DNA of 64,000 bases from Pelagicoccus mobilis (GTDB lineage: Bacteria; Verrucomicrobiota; Verrucomicrobiia; Opitutales; Opitutaceae): assembly GCF_016595505.1 (NCBI RefSeq), contig NZ_JAENIL010000007.1, positions 116,085 to 180,084 on the forward strand, read 5' to 3'. This document shows positions 1-10,400 of the stretch, piece by piece. The notes under the pieces were generated by a model, which made no database searches, had not been told where the DNA came from, and saw only the letters and a list, made by a program, of their open reading frames with translations. The translations under genes and the position numbers were made by a program. The first letter of the stretch is position 1. Each line of letters begins with the position of its first letter.

Positions 1-693
1 CTCTGCTCCATAAAACTGAAGATCGATGGCTCCTTCATTAGTAATAGTATACGGAATGACCGAGTTTCCGCTTTGCAGGATATTGGTACCCGAAAGCGAT
101 ATGTTCATCGATGTTTTTGGAGCCTCGTTTATCGATTGCAGCACATCCGCCATACGTCCGATCCACCCCTTCGAATCTCGTTTATCCGGCGTCGAAGTCT
201 GCCAGTGCATCTGTTGATCCGCGTGCGAAAACAGCCCCAGAGGGAGACGCGCGCTGCGGTTCTCAAACGCGGCGAGTGTAGTTGGTTCAATCAGAGTCCC
301 GGTGTTACAAACGAAAGCCAGCTCGCCACTTTGGTAAAGCGATTGCAGATCTCCCAGCATCGGATGCAAGCCGAAGGAACGGCCACTCGCAGAGTCTGTG
401 ATGGGAAGTGGCTGATCCGGAGCCAAGCCCATGCTCGTTCGAGCTGCCCGGTATCGCTGAAACTCATCAGCCTCCTGAGGCACGACCATATTGAAGGAGT
501 CGTTTCCGCCTTCGAGGAACAAGCAAACCAGTGCTTTGTGCCCGCTACTCCCCGTCATACTTTGAGCAGACACTCGGTTGCTCATCAGCAGACTGATCAG
601 AGTCGAATAGAAGGCAGTCGAGCCTACCGCGGCACAACTCATTTGCCCTACAAACTTCCGTCTTGAAATTCCTCTATCCGATCTCCTGCTCAT
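1..693 (-). CDS. DUF1501 family Tat-exported protein, C-terminus cut by window edge
   Basis: The reading frame runs unbroken on the minus strand from an ATG at 693 to the window edge (231 codons seen). The N-terminus carries a twin-arginine signal (SRRKFVG at residues 10-16) followed by a hydrophobic stretch. It continues with ALVCLFLEGGNDSFNMVVP, the typical opening of DUF1501 proteins, and later HADQQMHWQTS and GWIGRMAD. DUF1501 belongs to the alkaline-phosphatase-like fold group and is almost always encoded beside a DUF1800 gene, as here, where the DUF1800 stop lies 16 bp upstream. The pair is presumably one operon. The biochemical role of such pairs is not established. Family assignment is from recognised motifs. 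Confidence 0.9.
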   Translation of the reverse strand, partial: MSRRSDRGISRRKFVGQMSCAAVGSTAFYSTLISLLMSNRVSAQSMTGSSGHKALVCLFLEGGNDSFNMVVPQEADEFQRYRAARTSMGLAPDQPLPITDSASGRSFGLHPMLGDLQSLYQSGELAFVCNTGTLIEPTTLAAFENRSARLPLGLFSHADQQMHWQTSTPDKRDSKGWIGRMADVLQSINEAPKTSMNISLSGTNILQSGNSVIPYTITNEGAIDLQFYGAE

Positions 694-709
694 CGTATTT
701 CTATTCCCA

Positions 710-2929
710 CTACCGGGTTACCGCAAAGTCGGCTGACAACATGACGATCCGCACCAACATGCCGACAGTCAAGCGGTCATCAAACCAACCCGCCCTGTCT
801 TGGTAGGCGGCGTTCAATATTTCGCGTGTCCGATCCGTCATAGTCCCGTGGCAAAGGATGAGATCCAAGCGATCAATCACAGCGTCGACACCTTCGTTCT
901 GCAAAAGAGCAACCTCGTCCGTGAACTGGAACGTCATGCTCGGCTCCCATTGGTCGTCTTCGTCATCGTCACGCCATTCGAATCCCCACATCATCGCTCC
1001 ACCAAAAATGTTTTGCGTCGCCATTGCCGTGGATGAATTCAGAACCTGAAATTCCGGACCGACCAGTCCTGCCTCAGCCATTTCTCCCTGAGGGACGTAG
1101 TCAGGTAAAAAGAAATTGAATACGGAATTCGAGCTCATCGCCCGCTGCCCCATTTCGCGGTGGTGATTCCAATCTGAAATCTGCGGATCACCCCCTTCGA
1201 CATGTTCTGCCCCGAGACTCGTGATCAAACGCATCCAGCGCAAGTAAGGCTCTCGCAAACGGCCCGCATGGTCGTCCGAGTAAGCGACGAGGCTGCGAGC
1301 TTCCACATCGAGAAGGATCGCCCGCACAAGCGCCTTCATGTCCCCTTTTACCCCTTGGCCATTGTCATCAAAAATCTGTCCCACTCGCTTAACGTATGCA
1401 GGACTTGGGTTCGACTTAACAAGACGTTGAATCAAGCGGTAGGCGACAAACGGTCCAACGTTCGGATGCTCGTAGAGATTATCGATCGCATCTTCGAAAT
1501 CATCCATTGGCGTACGGCCGGGGTCGTCCTCAAAACTTGGAAGAACGGTTCCATTAAGCAGAGTCTTCTCTTCGGTATCATGCTCGTGCGCCCAAACCTT
1601 CATCGGATGACGCCAATTCCATTCCCCCCACTGGAAGTGCCAGTTCGTATCGACATCGTTGTTGGGACCTCCATATGAGAAGCCAGTAAAGACTCGAGCG
1701 AAATTCGTTATGTCCTCGTTATCGTAGGTCGGGATATCCACCCCGCTGGCATCCTGCTTACGCGTGCCGTCCGGATTCAGTTCAAAGAGACCAATACTGA
1801 AGAGCTGCATAATCTCACGTGCGTAGTTCTCATCAGGATACACGTTTTCCGCAGGATTCGCTTTTCGATTCTGCAAGTGGCTGAGATATACACCCATGGT
1901 AGGACTCAAGGAAACATCTCGCAAGAGATCCCGCCAATTCCCGAAGGAGTGATCCAACAGCATATCGTAAAAGGCGGACATACCATCAGTAGCCGCGCCA
2001 CCATCGAGTGAAGCGTCGGACACTACATAGATTTCGCTCAACGCGAGAGCGATACGCTGACGCAGCAAATCGCTCGCCTCGAACATCTGCTCCCACCAAG
2101 CATAACGGCGATGCACATTGAAGGGGCTATCATCCGGGTCCGGCGTATCCTCGAAATACTGATGCCAACCATCCATCCCAGGCATGATATATCCAATCGG
2201 TTCACCGAACTGCTCGTCGATCCAAGCATCATAGCCCATAGCAGCGACGCGCTCGATTTCTGTAAGAGGCGACTTCAGGGAAGCTTGAGACAGGAAGCGC
2301 GAGGCTTCTGCTAAGGTTGGCTCTGTTCCCTGAACTTGTTTACCTGCAATATCTATCGTGCCGCCGCCAAAAAAGTCGTTCATCAAGCGAGCCATGTCGC
2401 CGCCGACGAAACTTGAGTTCGTATGCTGGCTCAGCGGATCGTAGCCCAGCAGCTTTTCCTCGAAGTCCGACAATCCGTCCCCGTCGTGGTCGCCCCCCAC
2501 CCTGAAGCGAAGAAAACGAATCCCCTCGGATCCGGCTGAGCTAACCAAACGGTCATCGCCACCTTCACTGATCAGCGAGGTCGAACCTTGGCGCCAATCG
2601 ACGAGATTCGAACTCTCCTCCAAACGGTAGCTTTGCCCATCAACACCACTGAACTCGAACGCAACTCCCTCCGGCACGATTCCGAAACGGTAGGCAATGA
2701 AAACCGACTCCGCATCAAACGGGTCCGTTCCATGCTCGCACTCCTGTAGATTACTCATCCCGTCGCCATCCTCGTCCGCTTCTGGAGCGATTGCTTGGGC
2801 ATCAAAAGCGATCTCCCAAATATCACTCATCTGATCGCCATCGAGGTCCACCATCGGCACATCGGCCAAGGACCAAGCCGTCCAGACGGCCGGACACAAA
2901 AAGGCAATTCTTCGGTGGAGCTGCAGCAT
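710..2929 (-). CDS. DUF1800 family secreted protein with calcium-binding-type repeats
   Basis: This is a protein of about 739 residues. The frame is open to a TTG at 2953, but the ATG at 2929 gives a clean signal peptide (MLQLHRRIAFLCPAVW...). Asp-rich repeats of the DxDGDxxSDxxE type occur near residues 28-65 (DLDGDQMSDIWE, DEDGDGMSNLQE) and again near 150 (DHDGDGLSDFEE), suggesting Ca2+ binding. The rest matches DUF1800: PLTEIERVAAMGYDAWIDEQ, WEQMFEASDLLRQRIALALS, ENYAREIMQLFSIGL, DITNFARVFTGFSY and HPNVGPFVAYRLIQRLV. It is cotranscribed with the downstream DUF1501 gene. It diverges from the kinase gene, so both promoters must lie in about 100 bp. Function is unknown; export and pairing with DUF1501 are family features. 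Confidence 0.9.
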   Translation of the reverse strand: MLQLHRRIAFLCPAVWTAWSLADVPMVDLDGDQMSDIWEIAFDAQAIAPEADEDGDGMSNLQECEHGTDPFDAESVFIAYRFGIVPEGVAFEFSGVDGQSYRLEESSNLVDWRQGSTSLISEGGDDRLVSSAGSEGIRFLRFRVGGDHDGDGLSDFEEKLLGYDPLSQHTNSSFVGGDMARLMNDFFGGGTIDIAGKQVQGTEPTLAEASRFLSQASLKSPLTEIERVAAMGYDAWIDEQFGEPIGYIMPGMDGWHQYFEDTPDPDDSPFNVHRRYAWWEQMFEASDLLRQRIALALSEIYVVSDASLDGGAATDGMSAFYDMLLDHSFGNWRDLLRDVSLSPTMGVYLSHLQNRKANPAENVYPDENYAREIMQLFSIGLFELNPDGTRKQDASGVDIPTYDNEDITNFARVFTGFSYGGPNNDVDTNWHFQWGEWNWRHPMKVWAHEHDTEEKTLLNGTVLPSFEDDPGRTPMDDFEDAIDNLYEHPNVGPFVAYRLIQRLVKSNPSPAYVKRVGQIFDDNGQGVKGDMKALVRAILLDVEARSLVAYSDDHAGRLREPYLRWMRLITSLGAEHVEGGDPQISDWNHHREMGQRAMSSNSVFNFFLPDYVPQGEMAEAGLVGPEFQVLNSSTAMATQNIFGGAMMWGFEWRDDDEDDQWEPSMTFQFTDEVALLQNEGVDAVIDRLDLILCHGTMTDRTREILNAAYQDRAGWFDDRLTVGMLVRIVMLSADFAVTR

Positions 2930-3034
2930 CGAATTTTGGCGGAATGAGGTCAATTGCGGGGGTATCGCCCGCCCCTCTTTAACGGCGAGCGAAGACGACG
3001 CTCAACTAAACGACCTCATTTTGGAAGCAAAGAC

Positions 3035-6000
3035 ATGTTCTCCCCTAAGAACTACCTAGCGTCTGTGCTGGACTTGCGGAAGCCGCCCTTAGGAAAAAAG
3101 CGAAACCTGTCCAAAAGAGATGAAAGGAGTGTTAAAGACCCGTCGGAGAGGAGCATCGCTTTTACAAGACCATGGTTTTCCCTATTCATAAAAGAGCCCC
3201 CAAACGACCCAATCCCCCACTTGAGCGCCCTCCTCCAGTTCAGCTTCCGATTCAGAACGACCCGCGGCTTTCTATCGCTGATCGTATTGTTCATCACAGC
3301 CTTCAATAGCAGCGCCGCGGATGACAAGGGAATCGAAACCTTTCTGGAATTTGGAGCGATCAAAGTAGACCGGTATACGCCACGCCAAACCGGGGTTATC
3401 GGCGAAATTCGATCCATCCACACCTTGCCGAATGGCGACATCGGCGTACTTACCGCCGAGGACTTCATCACCTTCAACGGTACGCATTGGGATCTTGTAC
3501 CTGAACTCGAACGTCCCACGCGATTCTTCAACAACCCAGATGGAAGCGCCCTCGTCGGGCACGCGGCCGGAATCTCCAGAATCGAAGTTAACGAATTCGG
3601 GAGAAACCAATTCACACTGCTCACTCCCGCTGAATTCATCACCCACTCCCTTCATTCCCCTCGCTACGTCGCAAGCGCACGCGGACACATTTTTGGGAAC
3701 CACGGAACTCACCTCATCGTAATTAAACCGGACGGCAGTTTCCACTTTCACGAACTCGAAAACTGGGCCAGCAGCCTATTCGCGATCGGAGACGAAATCT
3801 ACACCACAGGAGGTCGGGACACCTTGCTCAACCGCTGGGACTGGGATAAGGAGAAACTCGTCAACCACGATTCCGTCCTCAGCGATTCGGTCTACGAATG
3901 GTTCAACGCATCCAACCCACGAGCAAACGGAGGCGTGTGGATGCTCACCCAAAAAGGAGACTTCGTTGGTTTCGACGGCGAAAAGAGCTGGATGTGGCCG
4001 GGCAATGAAATCCTTCACAAACTAGACACAACCATCACTAGCTTTATCGAATCAGGCCCCGACCAGCTAGTTGTAGGAACGTCGACAAAAGGGATCTTCT
4101 TTTTCAACGAGGACGGCAGCTTGAAGCGCAGTGTATCCAAAGATCAAGGACTGGACTCTATGGGCGTTATCGGACTCGGGCACGACTCTCAAGGCGGCAT
4201 CTGGGCCGCGACCAAACGCAGCCTCAACCGCATCCCACTCAATCCAGCCACTCTCCTTTTCGATGAACGCCATGGAATCAGTAGCACTGTTGACGCCCTT
4301 GCCCTTTTCAATGACGACCTTTACCTAGCGACCCCCATAGGGATCTTCAAAAGCGATCGCGGAGCTGAAAACATGGAGTCACTTTTCCAAAGGCTCTACT
4401 CAATTAACACCGCATCGGATTTGCTCGTTCACCAAGATCGTCTCTTCATCGCTGGAGAGCACGTCTTCGCCATCGATAAAGAAGGCAATCAAATCGAACT
4501 TCAATCCGAAGGAGGCAGTTGCTTGTGGCAACCTAGCCATTATCCAGACGCCCTTCTCATGGGGAATTATCAGGGCGTTTCCATAAGCCGTTTTGTCGAC
4601 GGCGAATGGTCCCAGTTCCAAAAGATTGATGGCGTTAGCAAAGAGGTATTCAGTTTCTCCGAATCAGAAAACGGAACAATACTCGGTGGCAATGGAGACT
4701 CTACAATCACTCGCATCCACATAACCGATACATCCGCTTACGCGGAATTGATCGAGTTTGAAATCCCAACTCAAGGAATCTGGACAACCGGCACAACGAT
4801 CGAAGGCAAGATCTACACCAACACCACCCCCGCCTTGGTCTGGGACGACAACTCAGAAAAATTCGTCACGGAAAAATCCATCGAGTACTTCAAAGGGATC
4901 GGACCCTACGGCTTTGAACACTCGTTCTCTGATGACGATGAAAACAGCTGGGTTAGCATAAATCCTCGAAGAGGCTTAGCCATAACACGCCCCAACCGAA
5001 AAGTTGTCAGCGAGATTTCCAGTCTCAACGATGCGTTAGAGACACGGGCCAGCTCTTTAGTTTACGATGCAGAAGGACGGGCTTGGGCCGGGGGTGACTT
5101 CGGACTCATTCTCGCCACAAATCCTCATACTGAAATCAAACCAGCAGGAACACAACCTGACATCCATCGACTGACCTCCCTCAAAGACAATGTCGATCTC
5201 CCCAACCGTGCGGGCAGCGACGGACGCCTTCATCTCGCACCTCACCAGAACTCGCTCCGCATCGAAGCATACTTCAACCACTTTCACTCCACAAGCCACA
5301 ACACTTTTCAAATCTATATTGAAGGTCTGGATACAGAATGGGGACCCTTTGAAACCTTCTCGTTCCGAGAGGTTACCAACATCGTCCCCGGGGACTATAC
5401 AATCATAATCAACTGCCTAAATGCAGACGGACAGCAGTCCAGCTTCTATCTCCCGATTTCCATTGCAGCGCCTTGGCACAAGAAATCTTGGGCTTACGCG
5501 CTCTTCACCCTCTTGGGAGTTCTCTTCGTCGTCTTCATCGTCTGGGGATACAATCGAAACCAAATCAGAAGACGCAAAAGACTCGAGCAATTGGTGAACG
5601 AACGCACCCAGGAAGTAGAAGACCAAAACACCATGCTCGCTCGACAAGCCGAGGCACTCGAAAAGCAAAACGAAGAGCTCGGCGAAAAGACCGAAGAACT
5701 CACCGCGACCACCGAGACCCTGACCTCTACTCTCCACCAACTTCAAGAGACACAAGATCAGCTTCTCGAAACCGCCCGTACTGCCGGAAAAGCAGAGATC
5801 GCGATAAATGTCCTCCACAACGTCGGCAACGTGCTCAACAGCTTGAACGTAAGCCTCAACCTTGTTGGGGACAAAATGGAGAAGTCCAAAATCGGGAACT
5901 TAACTCGTGTCGCATCATTGCTCGAATCGCACAAAGATGATATCGACACTTTCCTGACTCAAGATCCAAAAGGGAAAGCCGTACCCAATTACCTAATACA

Positions 6001-6643
6001 CCTTGCAGACACATTAACAAACGAAGTCGACAGTATCCAACACGAACTTGGCGTGATGGGTGAAGATGTACACCATATCAAAAACATAATCGCCGCCCAA
6101 CAAACGCACGCTAAAACTCAGAGCCTCCTCGAAGAGATCGATTTACGTGAGCTCTGCGAAAACGCTCTCAGCATCCTCGGCAGCGAGGTCACCCGCAGTA
6201 AGATTGAGATTATCAACGATATCCCAGCCAGTCTAACCATCGAGAACGACAGGCATAAGCTTATCGATATCATCCTGAACCTCATCACCAATGCCCAGGA
6301 CGCCATCAGAGATGAGGATCCAGCGATAGGGACCATCACCTTTTCTGCCCAGTACATAGACGACTCCACGCTCCAATTACAGGTAACAGACAATGGATCG
6401 GGAATAGAGCCTGACACCTTGAAAAAGCTATTCCGCCACGGTTTCACAACCAAAGTGGACGGTCACGGTTTCGGGCTCCACAGCTGCGCAAACACAGCTC
6501 AAGCCCTCGGCGGAAACCTCGAGATAAAGAGTGCCGGGAAACACCAGGGCGCCACCGCAATCCTAACCCTCCCGAGAAGCCAAAAAGGATTTAACCAAAA
6601 TCCGGATACAAAAATGGCGACGTCCGAAGACATCGCCAATTGA
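3035..6643 (+). CDS. Sensor histidine kinase with periplasmic two-component propeller domain
   Basis: About 1,202 residues from ATG 3035. A hydrophobic segment (FLSLIVLFITAF) then begins only near residue 75, so a downstream TTG at 3221 may be the true start and would give a normal signal peptide. The periplasmic part has WD/propeller-like repeats (DSQGGIWAATKRSLNRI, DAEGRAWAGGDFGLI) and a Y_Y_Y-like beta domain ending VPGDYTIIINCLNADG. One membrane span follows (ALFTLLGVLFVVFIVW), then a coiled coil and an atypical H-box AGKAEIAINVLHNVGNVLNS with His about 928. The HATPase has an N box (LNLITNAQDAI) and G boxes (DNGSGIEP, HGFGLHS). No receiver domain and no response regulator lie beside it, so its partner is elsewhere. 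The ligand is unknown, possibly a glycan-related cue as in other propeller kinases. Confidence 0.88.
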   Translation: MFSPKNYLASVLDLRKPPLGKKRNLSKRDERSVKDPSERSIAFTRPWFSLFIKEPPNDPIPHLSALLQFSFRFRTTRGFLSLIVLFITAFNSSAADDKGIETFLEFGAIKVDRYTPRQTGVIGEIRSIHTLPNGDIGVLTAEDFITFNGTHWDLVPELERPTRFFNNPDGSALVGHAAGISRIEVNEFGRNQFTLLTPAEFITHSLHSPRYVASARGHIFGNHGTHLIVIKPDGSFHFHELENWASSLFAIGDEIYTTGGRDTLLNRWDWDKEKLVNHDSVLSDSVYEWFNASNPRANGGVWMLTQKGDFVGFDGEKSWMWPGNEILHKLDTTITSFIESGPDQLVVGTSTKGIFFFNEDGSLKRSVSKDQGLDSMGVIGLGHDSQGGIWAATKRSLNRIPLNPATLLFDERHGISSTVDALALFNDDLYLATPIGIFKSDRGAENMESLFQRLYSINTASDLLVHQDRLFIAGEHVFAIDKEGNQIELQSEGGSCLWQPSHYPDALLMGNYQGVSISRFVDGEWSQFQKIDGVSKEVFSFSESENGTILGGNGDSTITRIHITDTSAYAELIEFEIPTQGIWTTGTTIEGKIYTNTTPALVWDDNSEKFVTEKSIEYFKGIGPYGFEHSFSDDDENSWVSINPRRGLAITRPNRKVVSEISSLNDALETRASSLVYDAEGRAWAGGDFGLILATNPHTEIKPAGTQPDIHRLTSLKDNVDLPNRAGSDGRLHLAPHQNSLRIEAYFNHFHSTSHNTFQIYIEGLDTEWGPFETFSFREVTNIVPGDYTIIINCLNADGQQSSFYLPISIAAPWHKKSWAYALFTLLGVLFVVFIVWGYNRNQIRRRKRLEQLVNERTQEVEDQNTMLARQAEALEKQNEELGEKTEELTATTETLTSTLHQLQETQDQLLETARTAGKAEIAINVLHNVGNVLNSLNVSLNLVGDKMEKSKIGNLTRVASLLESHKDDIDTFLTQDPKGKAVPNYLIHLADTLTNEVDSIQHELGVMGEDVHHIKNIIAAQQTHAKTQSLLEEIDLRELCENALSILGSEVTRSKIEIINDIPASLTIENDRHKLIDIILNLITNAQDAIRDEDPAIGTITFSAQYIDDSTLQLQVTDNGSGIEPDTLKKLFRHGFTTKVDGHGFGLHSCANTAQALGGNLEIKSAGKHQGATAILTLPRSQKGFNQNPDTKMATSEDIAN

Positions 6644-6662
6644 AAATTCGCTTTACGAATCT

Positions 6663-6685
6663 GTAGGGCGGGGCGTTGACCCGCC
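6663..6685. repeat. Intergenic dyad repeat, family C copy 1
   Basis: The element reads GTAGGGCGGGGCG then TTGACCCGCC and can fold as a GGCGGG/CCCGCC hairpin. It recurs almost exactly at 11981-12003, with two bases changed. It lies between two convergent genes and could also act as a weak bidirectional terminator. Confidence 0.7.
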
Positions 6686-6697
6686 AGCTCCAGACAA

Positions 6698-7261
6698 CTA
6701 GCAGTTACGGGCAGTCACCTCGAGAAGATGGTAACCGAACTGAGTCTTAACCGGTCCTTGAACTTCGTTAACCGGAGCAGAGAAAACCACTGCGTCAAAC
6801 TCTGGAACCATCTGACCACGGCCAAACTCTCCCAATGCGCCACCGCTCTTGCCAGACGGGCACTTGGAGTGGGCCGCAGCCAAATCCGCAAACGACTCAC
6901 CGCCTTGGATCTTTTCAAGCAGCGCGTTACACTCCGCCTCGGTCTCGACCAAGATGTGGCGAGCGCTAGCCTTTGGCATTTCATCACCGCGAGCAGTCAC
7001 TTCAAGAAGGTGAAAACCAAACTGGGTCTTAACCGGACCTTGCACTTCGTTGACCGGAGCGGAGAAAACCACTTCGTCAAACTCTGGAACCATCTGGCCA
7101 CGGCCAAATTCGCCCAACTCGCCGCCGCGTTGGCCGGATGGACACTTGGAGTGCTCTTTCGCGAGATCGGCGAACGAAGCGCCGCCTTCGATCTTAGCTT
7201 TCAGTTCGTTGCAAAGCTCTTCGCTTTCAACGAGGATGTGTCGGGCCATTGCTCTAGACAT
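6698..7261 (-). CDS. Cytoplasmic parvulin-type peptidyl-prolyl isomerase with two tandem domains
   Basis: This protein of 187 residues consists of two PpiC/parvulin rotamase domains (residues about 5-93 and 99-187) and almost nothing else. Each has the family signature ARHILVE, a SFADLA segment, HSKCPSG, the highly conserved GEFGRGQMVPEFD block and FGxHLLEV. E. coli PpiC is one such domain of 93 residues; here it is doubled. By direct comparison the halves are about 80% identical, with the second part of each almost identical. No signal peptide is visible, so it likely acts on cytosolic proteins, catalysing cis-trans isomerisation at Xaa-Pro bonds. The start at 7261 is taken; ATG 7249 is an alternative that aligns better with single-domain PpiC. 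It is convergent with the kinase gene. Confidence 0.93.
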   Translation of the reverse strand: MSRAMARHILVESEELCNELKAKIEGGASFADLAKEHSKCPSGQRGGELGEFGRGQMVPEFDEVVFSAPVNEVQGPVKTQFGFHLLEVTARGDEMPKASARHILVETEAECNALLEKIQGGESFADLAAAHSKCPSGKSGGALGEFGRGQMVPEFDAVVFSAPVNEVQGPVKTQFGYHLLEVTARNC

Positions 7262-7405
7262 GGTAAATCTGGGTTTTGGTTAATCTTATGAAATAGGGCT
7301 CCGGACCCTTGCCACCTTTCCCTTCTACGTAAAGCCCCAATATACAAACACCCCATCCCCGAAACTTTTTCCCACCCCGGCTTTCACAAAGACTACCGCG
7401 TTAAC

Positions 7406-10400
7406 ATGAAGTCCATCAGCACACTTCTCGCTATTTGCACCCTTCACTCTTCGCTCCTTGCTGGAGAGCTCATCCCCTTCATTTTGCCATGGAACGACGA
7501 TACCCCAGGCATCACCGATCTCTCCGGCATGAACCACAAGCCCGCCGGCAAGCACGGGTACATCACGATCGACGATCAAGCACACTTCACCGTCGGCGGG
7601 GAGCGCATTCGCTTCTGGGGCGTAAACTTTGTCACGAACACTCCATTCATCCCCAATAATGAAGCAGACGGAGTCGCTCCACGTCTTGCCAAGTTCGGCT
7701 TCAACATCGTTCGCTTCCACCACATGGACAACAATTGGGGCGGCAGCAGCCTCATCGACTACAGCCAAGGCAATTCCCGCGAACTCCACACCGACAATCT
7801 CGACCGCCTCGACTACCTAATCGCAAAGCTCAAAGAGAACGGGATCTACACCAACATCAATCTCATCAATGCTCGCGATTTCAAGGTGGCTGACGGTCTC
7901 GATCCACAAATCGAAGCCAACCTCGAATGGAAAGAACGCCACGTGATCGGATTCGTGGATGAGACTTTCCGCGATCTCGAAAAAGAGTACGCCCGCAAAC
8001 TCCTTACCCACACAAACCCCTACACCGGTCTCACCTACGCCGAGGATCCCGCAATTGCCGTCGTCGAGGTAAACAACGAGAACGGGATTTTCCACCAGTA
8101 CTACGGCGGCTCACTCGAGAAATGGCCACAAGCCTACAAGGATCAGCTAAACACGAAATGGAACAGCTGGCTCTCCAACCGATACGCCGACACTGCTGAG
8201 CTCCTCGACGCCTGGAGTGGAGAGAGCGAAGCCTTCGGCCCAGAAATCCTGTCCAACCCCACTTTTGAGAATGGCACCAGCGACTGGAACTCCGAGCAAC
8301 ATGGAGACTCCGCTGTCACCACCACCACTGGCGAGTATGAAGGCCGCCAAGGTGTTAAAATCGATGTCACCACTACCAGCACCACCAACTGGCACGGCCA
8401 ACTCAACCAATCCGGCGTATCCCTCACCAAGGACCAACTCTACACTTTCAGCTTCTGGGCTCGAGCCGACCAAACACGGAACTTCAGCGCGAACATCGGA
8501 CTCGCCTACAGTCCCTACTCCAGCGTCCACAGTTTCGGTACCTTCGAAGCCACCACCGAATGGCAGCAGTTTACCTTCACCTTCAACGGCGGCACCACCG
8601 ACAACAACCTCCGCGTCAACTTCTCAAATTACATCGGCGACGCCGGGGCGATCTACTTTTCGGGAATCTCATTGAAGACCGGAGCCGACCTTTCCGCCTC
8701 CTTGCCAAATGGCGAGACGCTCGAAGCGGAGAACATCGCCAGCAATTCGAATAGCGGCTCCTACCTCCCCAACCGCAAGACAGACTGGGCCCGCTTCCTC
8801 ATCCATCTCGCTACCGAGTATTGGACCGACATGCGCGACTACATTCGCAACGATCTCGGCTACGGCGGCATGATCAACGGCACCACGATCATGAACTCCA
8901 CGCCAAACATTCAGGGTGTGTATGAATTGGTGGATACGCACGCCTACTGGCAGCATCCCATATTTCCCGGCAATCCTTGGGATCCCAACAATTGGACCGT
9001 AAACCCGATCTCCATGGTCAACACTATGGACAATACTCTCAGCGGCCTCGCCAAGCAACGCGTCGAAGGCTACCCTCACACCGTATCGGAATACCAGCAC
9101 TCCTTCCCAAACCCGTTTGCTTCCGAGGGTCCTCTCATGGCAGCTACCTACGCCGCCTTGCAGGACTGGGACGGCATCTACTTTTTCGAGTACGGCAGAG
9201 GCCAAAACGGCTGGGACCAAGGTTACTGGGACGGCTACTTCAATATGGCCAACCATCCCTCAGCGATGGCCAACGCACTCGCGGGTGCGCAGATATTTCG
9301 GGGCAATCACGTATCCGCAGCGACAGGACAGCTTCTGATGAACTTCGATCCGGAACTCGAAGCTGAAATCGTCGCCAACCAAGGTCGAGCTTGGCAAGTG
9401 GGCGATGGACGAAATCTCGACATCGACAACGCCCACGTTTTCACCCAACGCGTATCGCTCTCGATTGGCGATTCACCAACCGGGCTCGACGAGCAAACCG
9501 CTGTGCCAGCTGGACCTGTCTTCACTTCAGATACCAACGAGATCAGCTGGGACCGGACCTTTACCAACAAAGGCGTCATCACCGTTAATACCGGCAAGAC
9601 CCGCTCTATGATCGGTTACATCGACGGACGCGACTTCGACATCGGCAACGTCCGTATCGATCCCGGGGATACACAAGAAGATTGGGCCACTGTCACGCTT
9701 ACCGCCATGCAAGGCTCATTCGACCAACCTCACGCAGCGGCCAACATTCTTCTGGTCGCCACCGGTCTCACGGAAAACACCAACATGCAGTGGACTGACT
9801 CCACCAAAAGCTCCGTCGGCACAAACTGGGGCGAGTCACCCTCTACAACCGAAGCGATTCCAGCTACTATCACACTTCCCTACCCCGCCGACCGCACACA
9901 GGCTTGGACACTCGACGAAACGGGCCAACGCGATACAGAACTCACCGTGACCGCTTCCGGAGACGAATCCATCATCGAAATTGGCGGCACAAACAAATCC
10001 CTTTGGTACGAAATCGCTGTTGAATCCGGAGATCCCTACCTCGGCTGGCGCGAGCAAACTTGGACCGACTCCGCCGAGTTTGAGAACGAAGCCATATCAG
10101 GCAAATCGGCAGATCCAGATGGGGACAAGATTTTGAATTTCGTCGAGTTCCTCGCCGGACTCGATCCCAAGAGCAAAGACAAACGAAGCCCAATCCAGCA
10201 AACGATCACCTGGATCGACCAAAAGCCGGCCTTCGTCTACAGCTTCCTCACTCCCATTGGCTTTCCGCACCAACAGCTCGGCATCGCCTCTGGCTCGGAC
10301 CTCGAAGATTGGAGCGCTCTCGCTCTCGACGCTTCAAGTATAAGCATCGCCACCGAACCGCACAACGAGACGCATCAAAAACTAATCATCACCCACCAGC

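Noticed and set aside
73..666. Plus-strand open frame of 197 codons at the window start
   Set aside because: Shadow of the DUF1501 gene, whose Tat signal and family motifs are on the minus strand.
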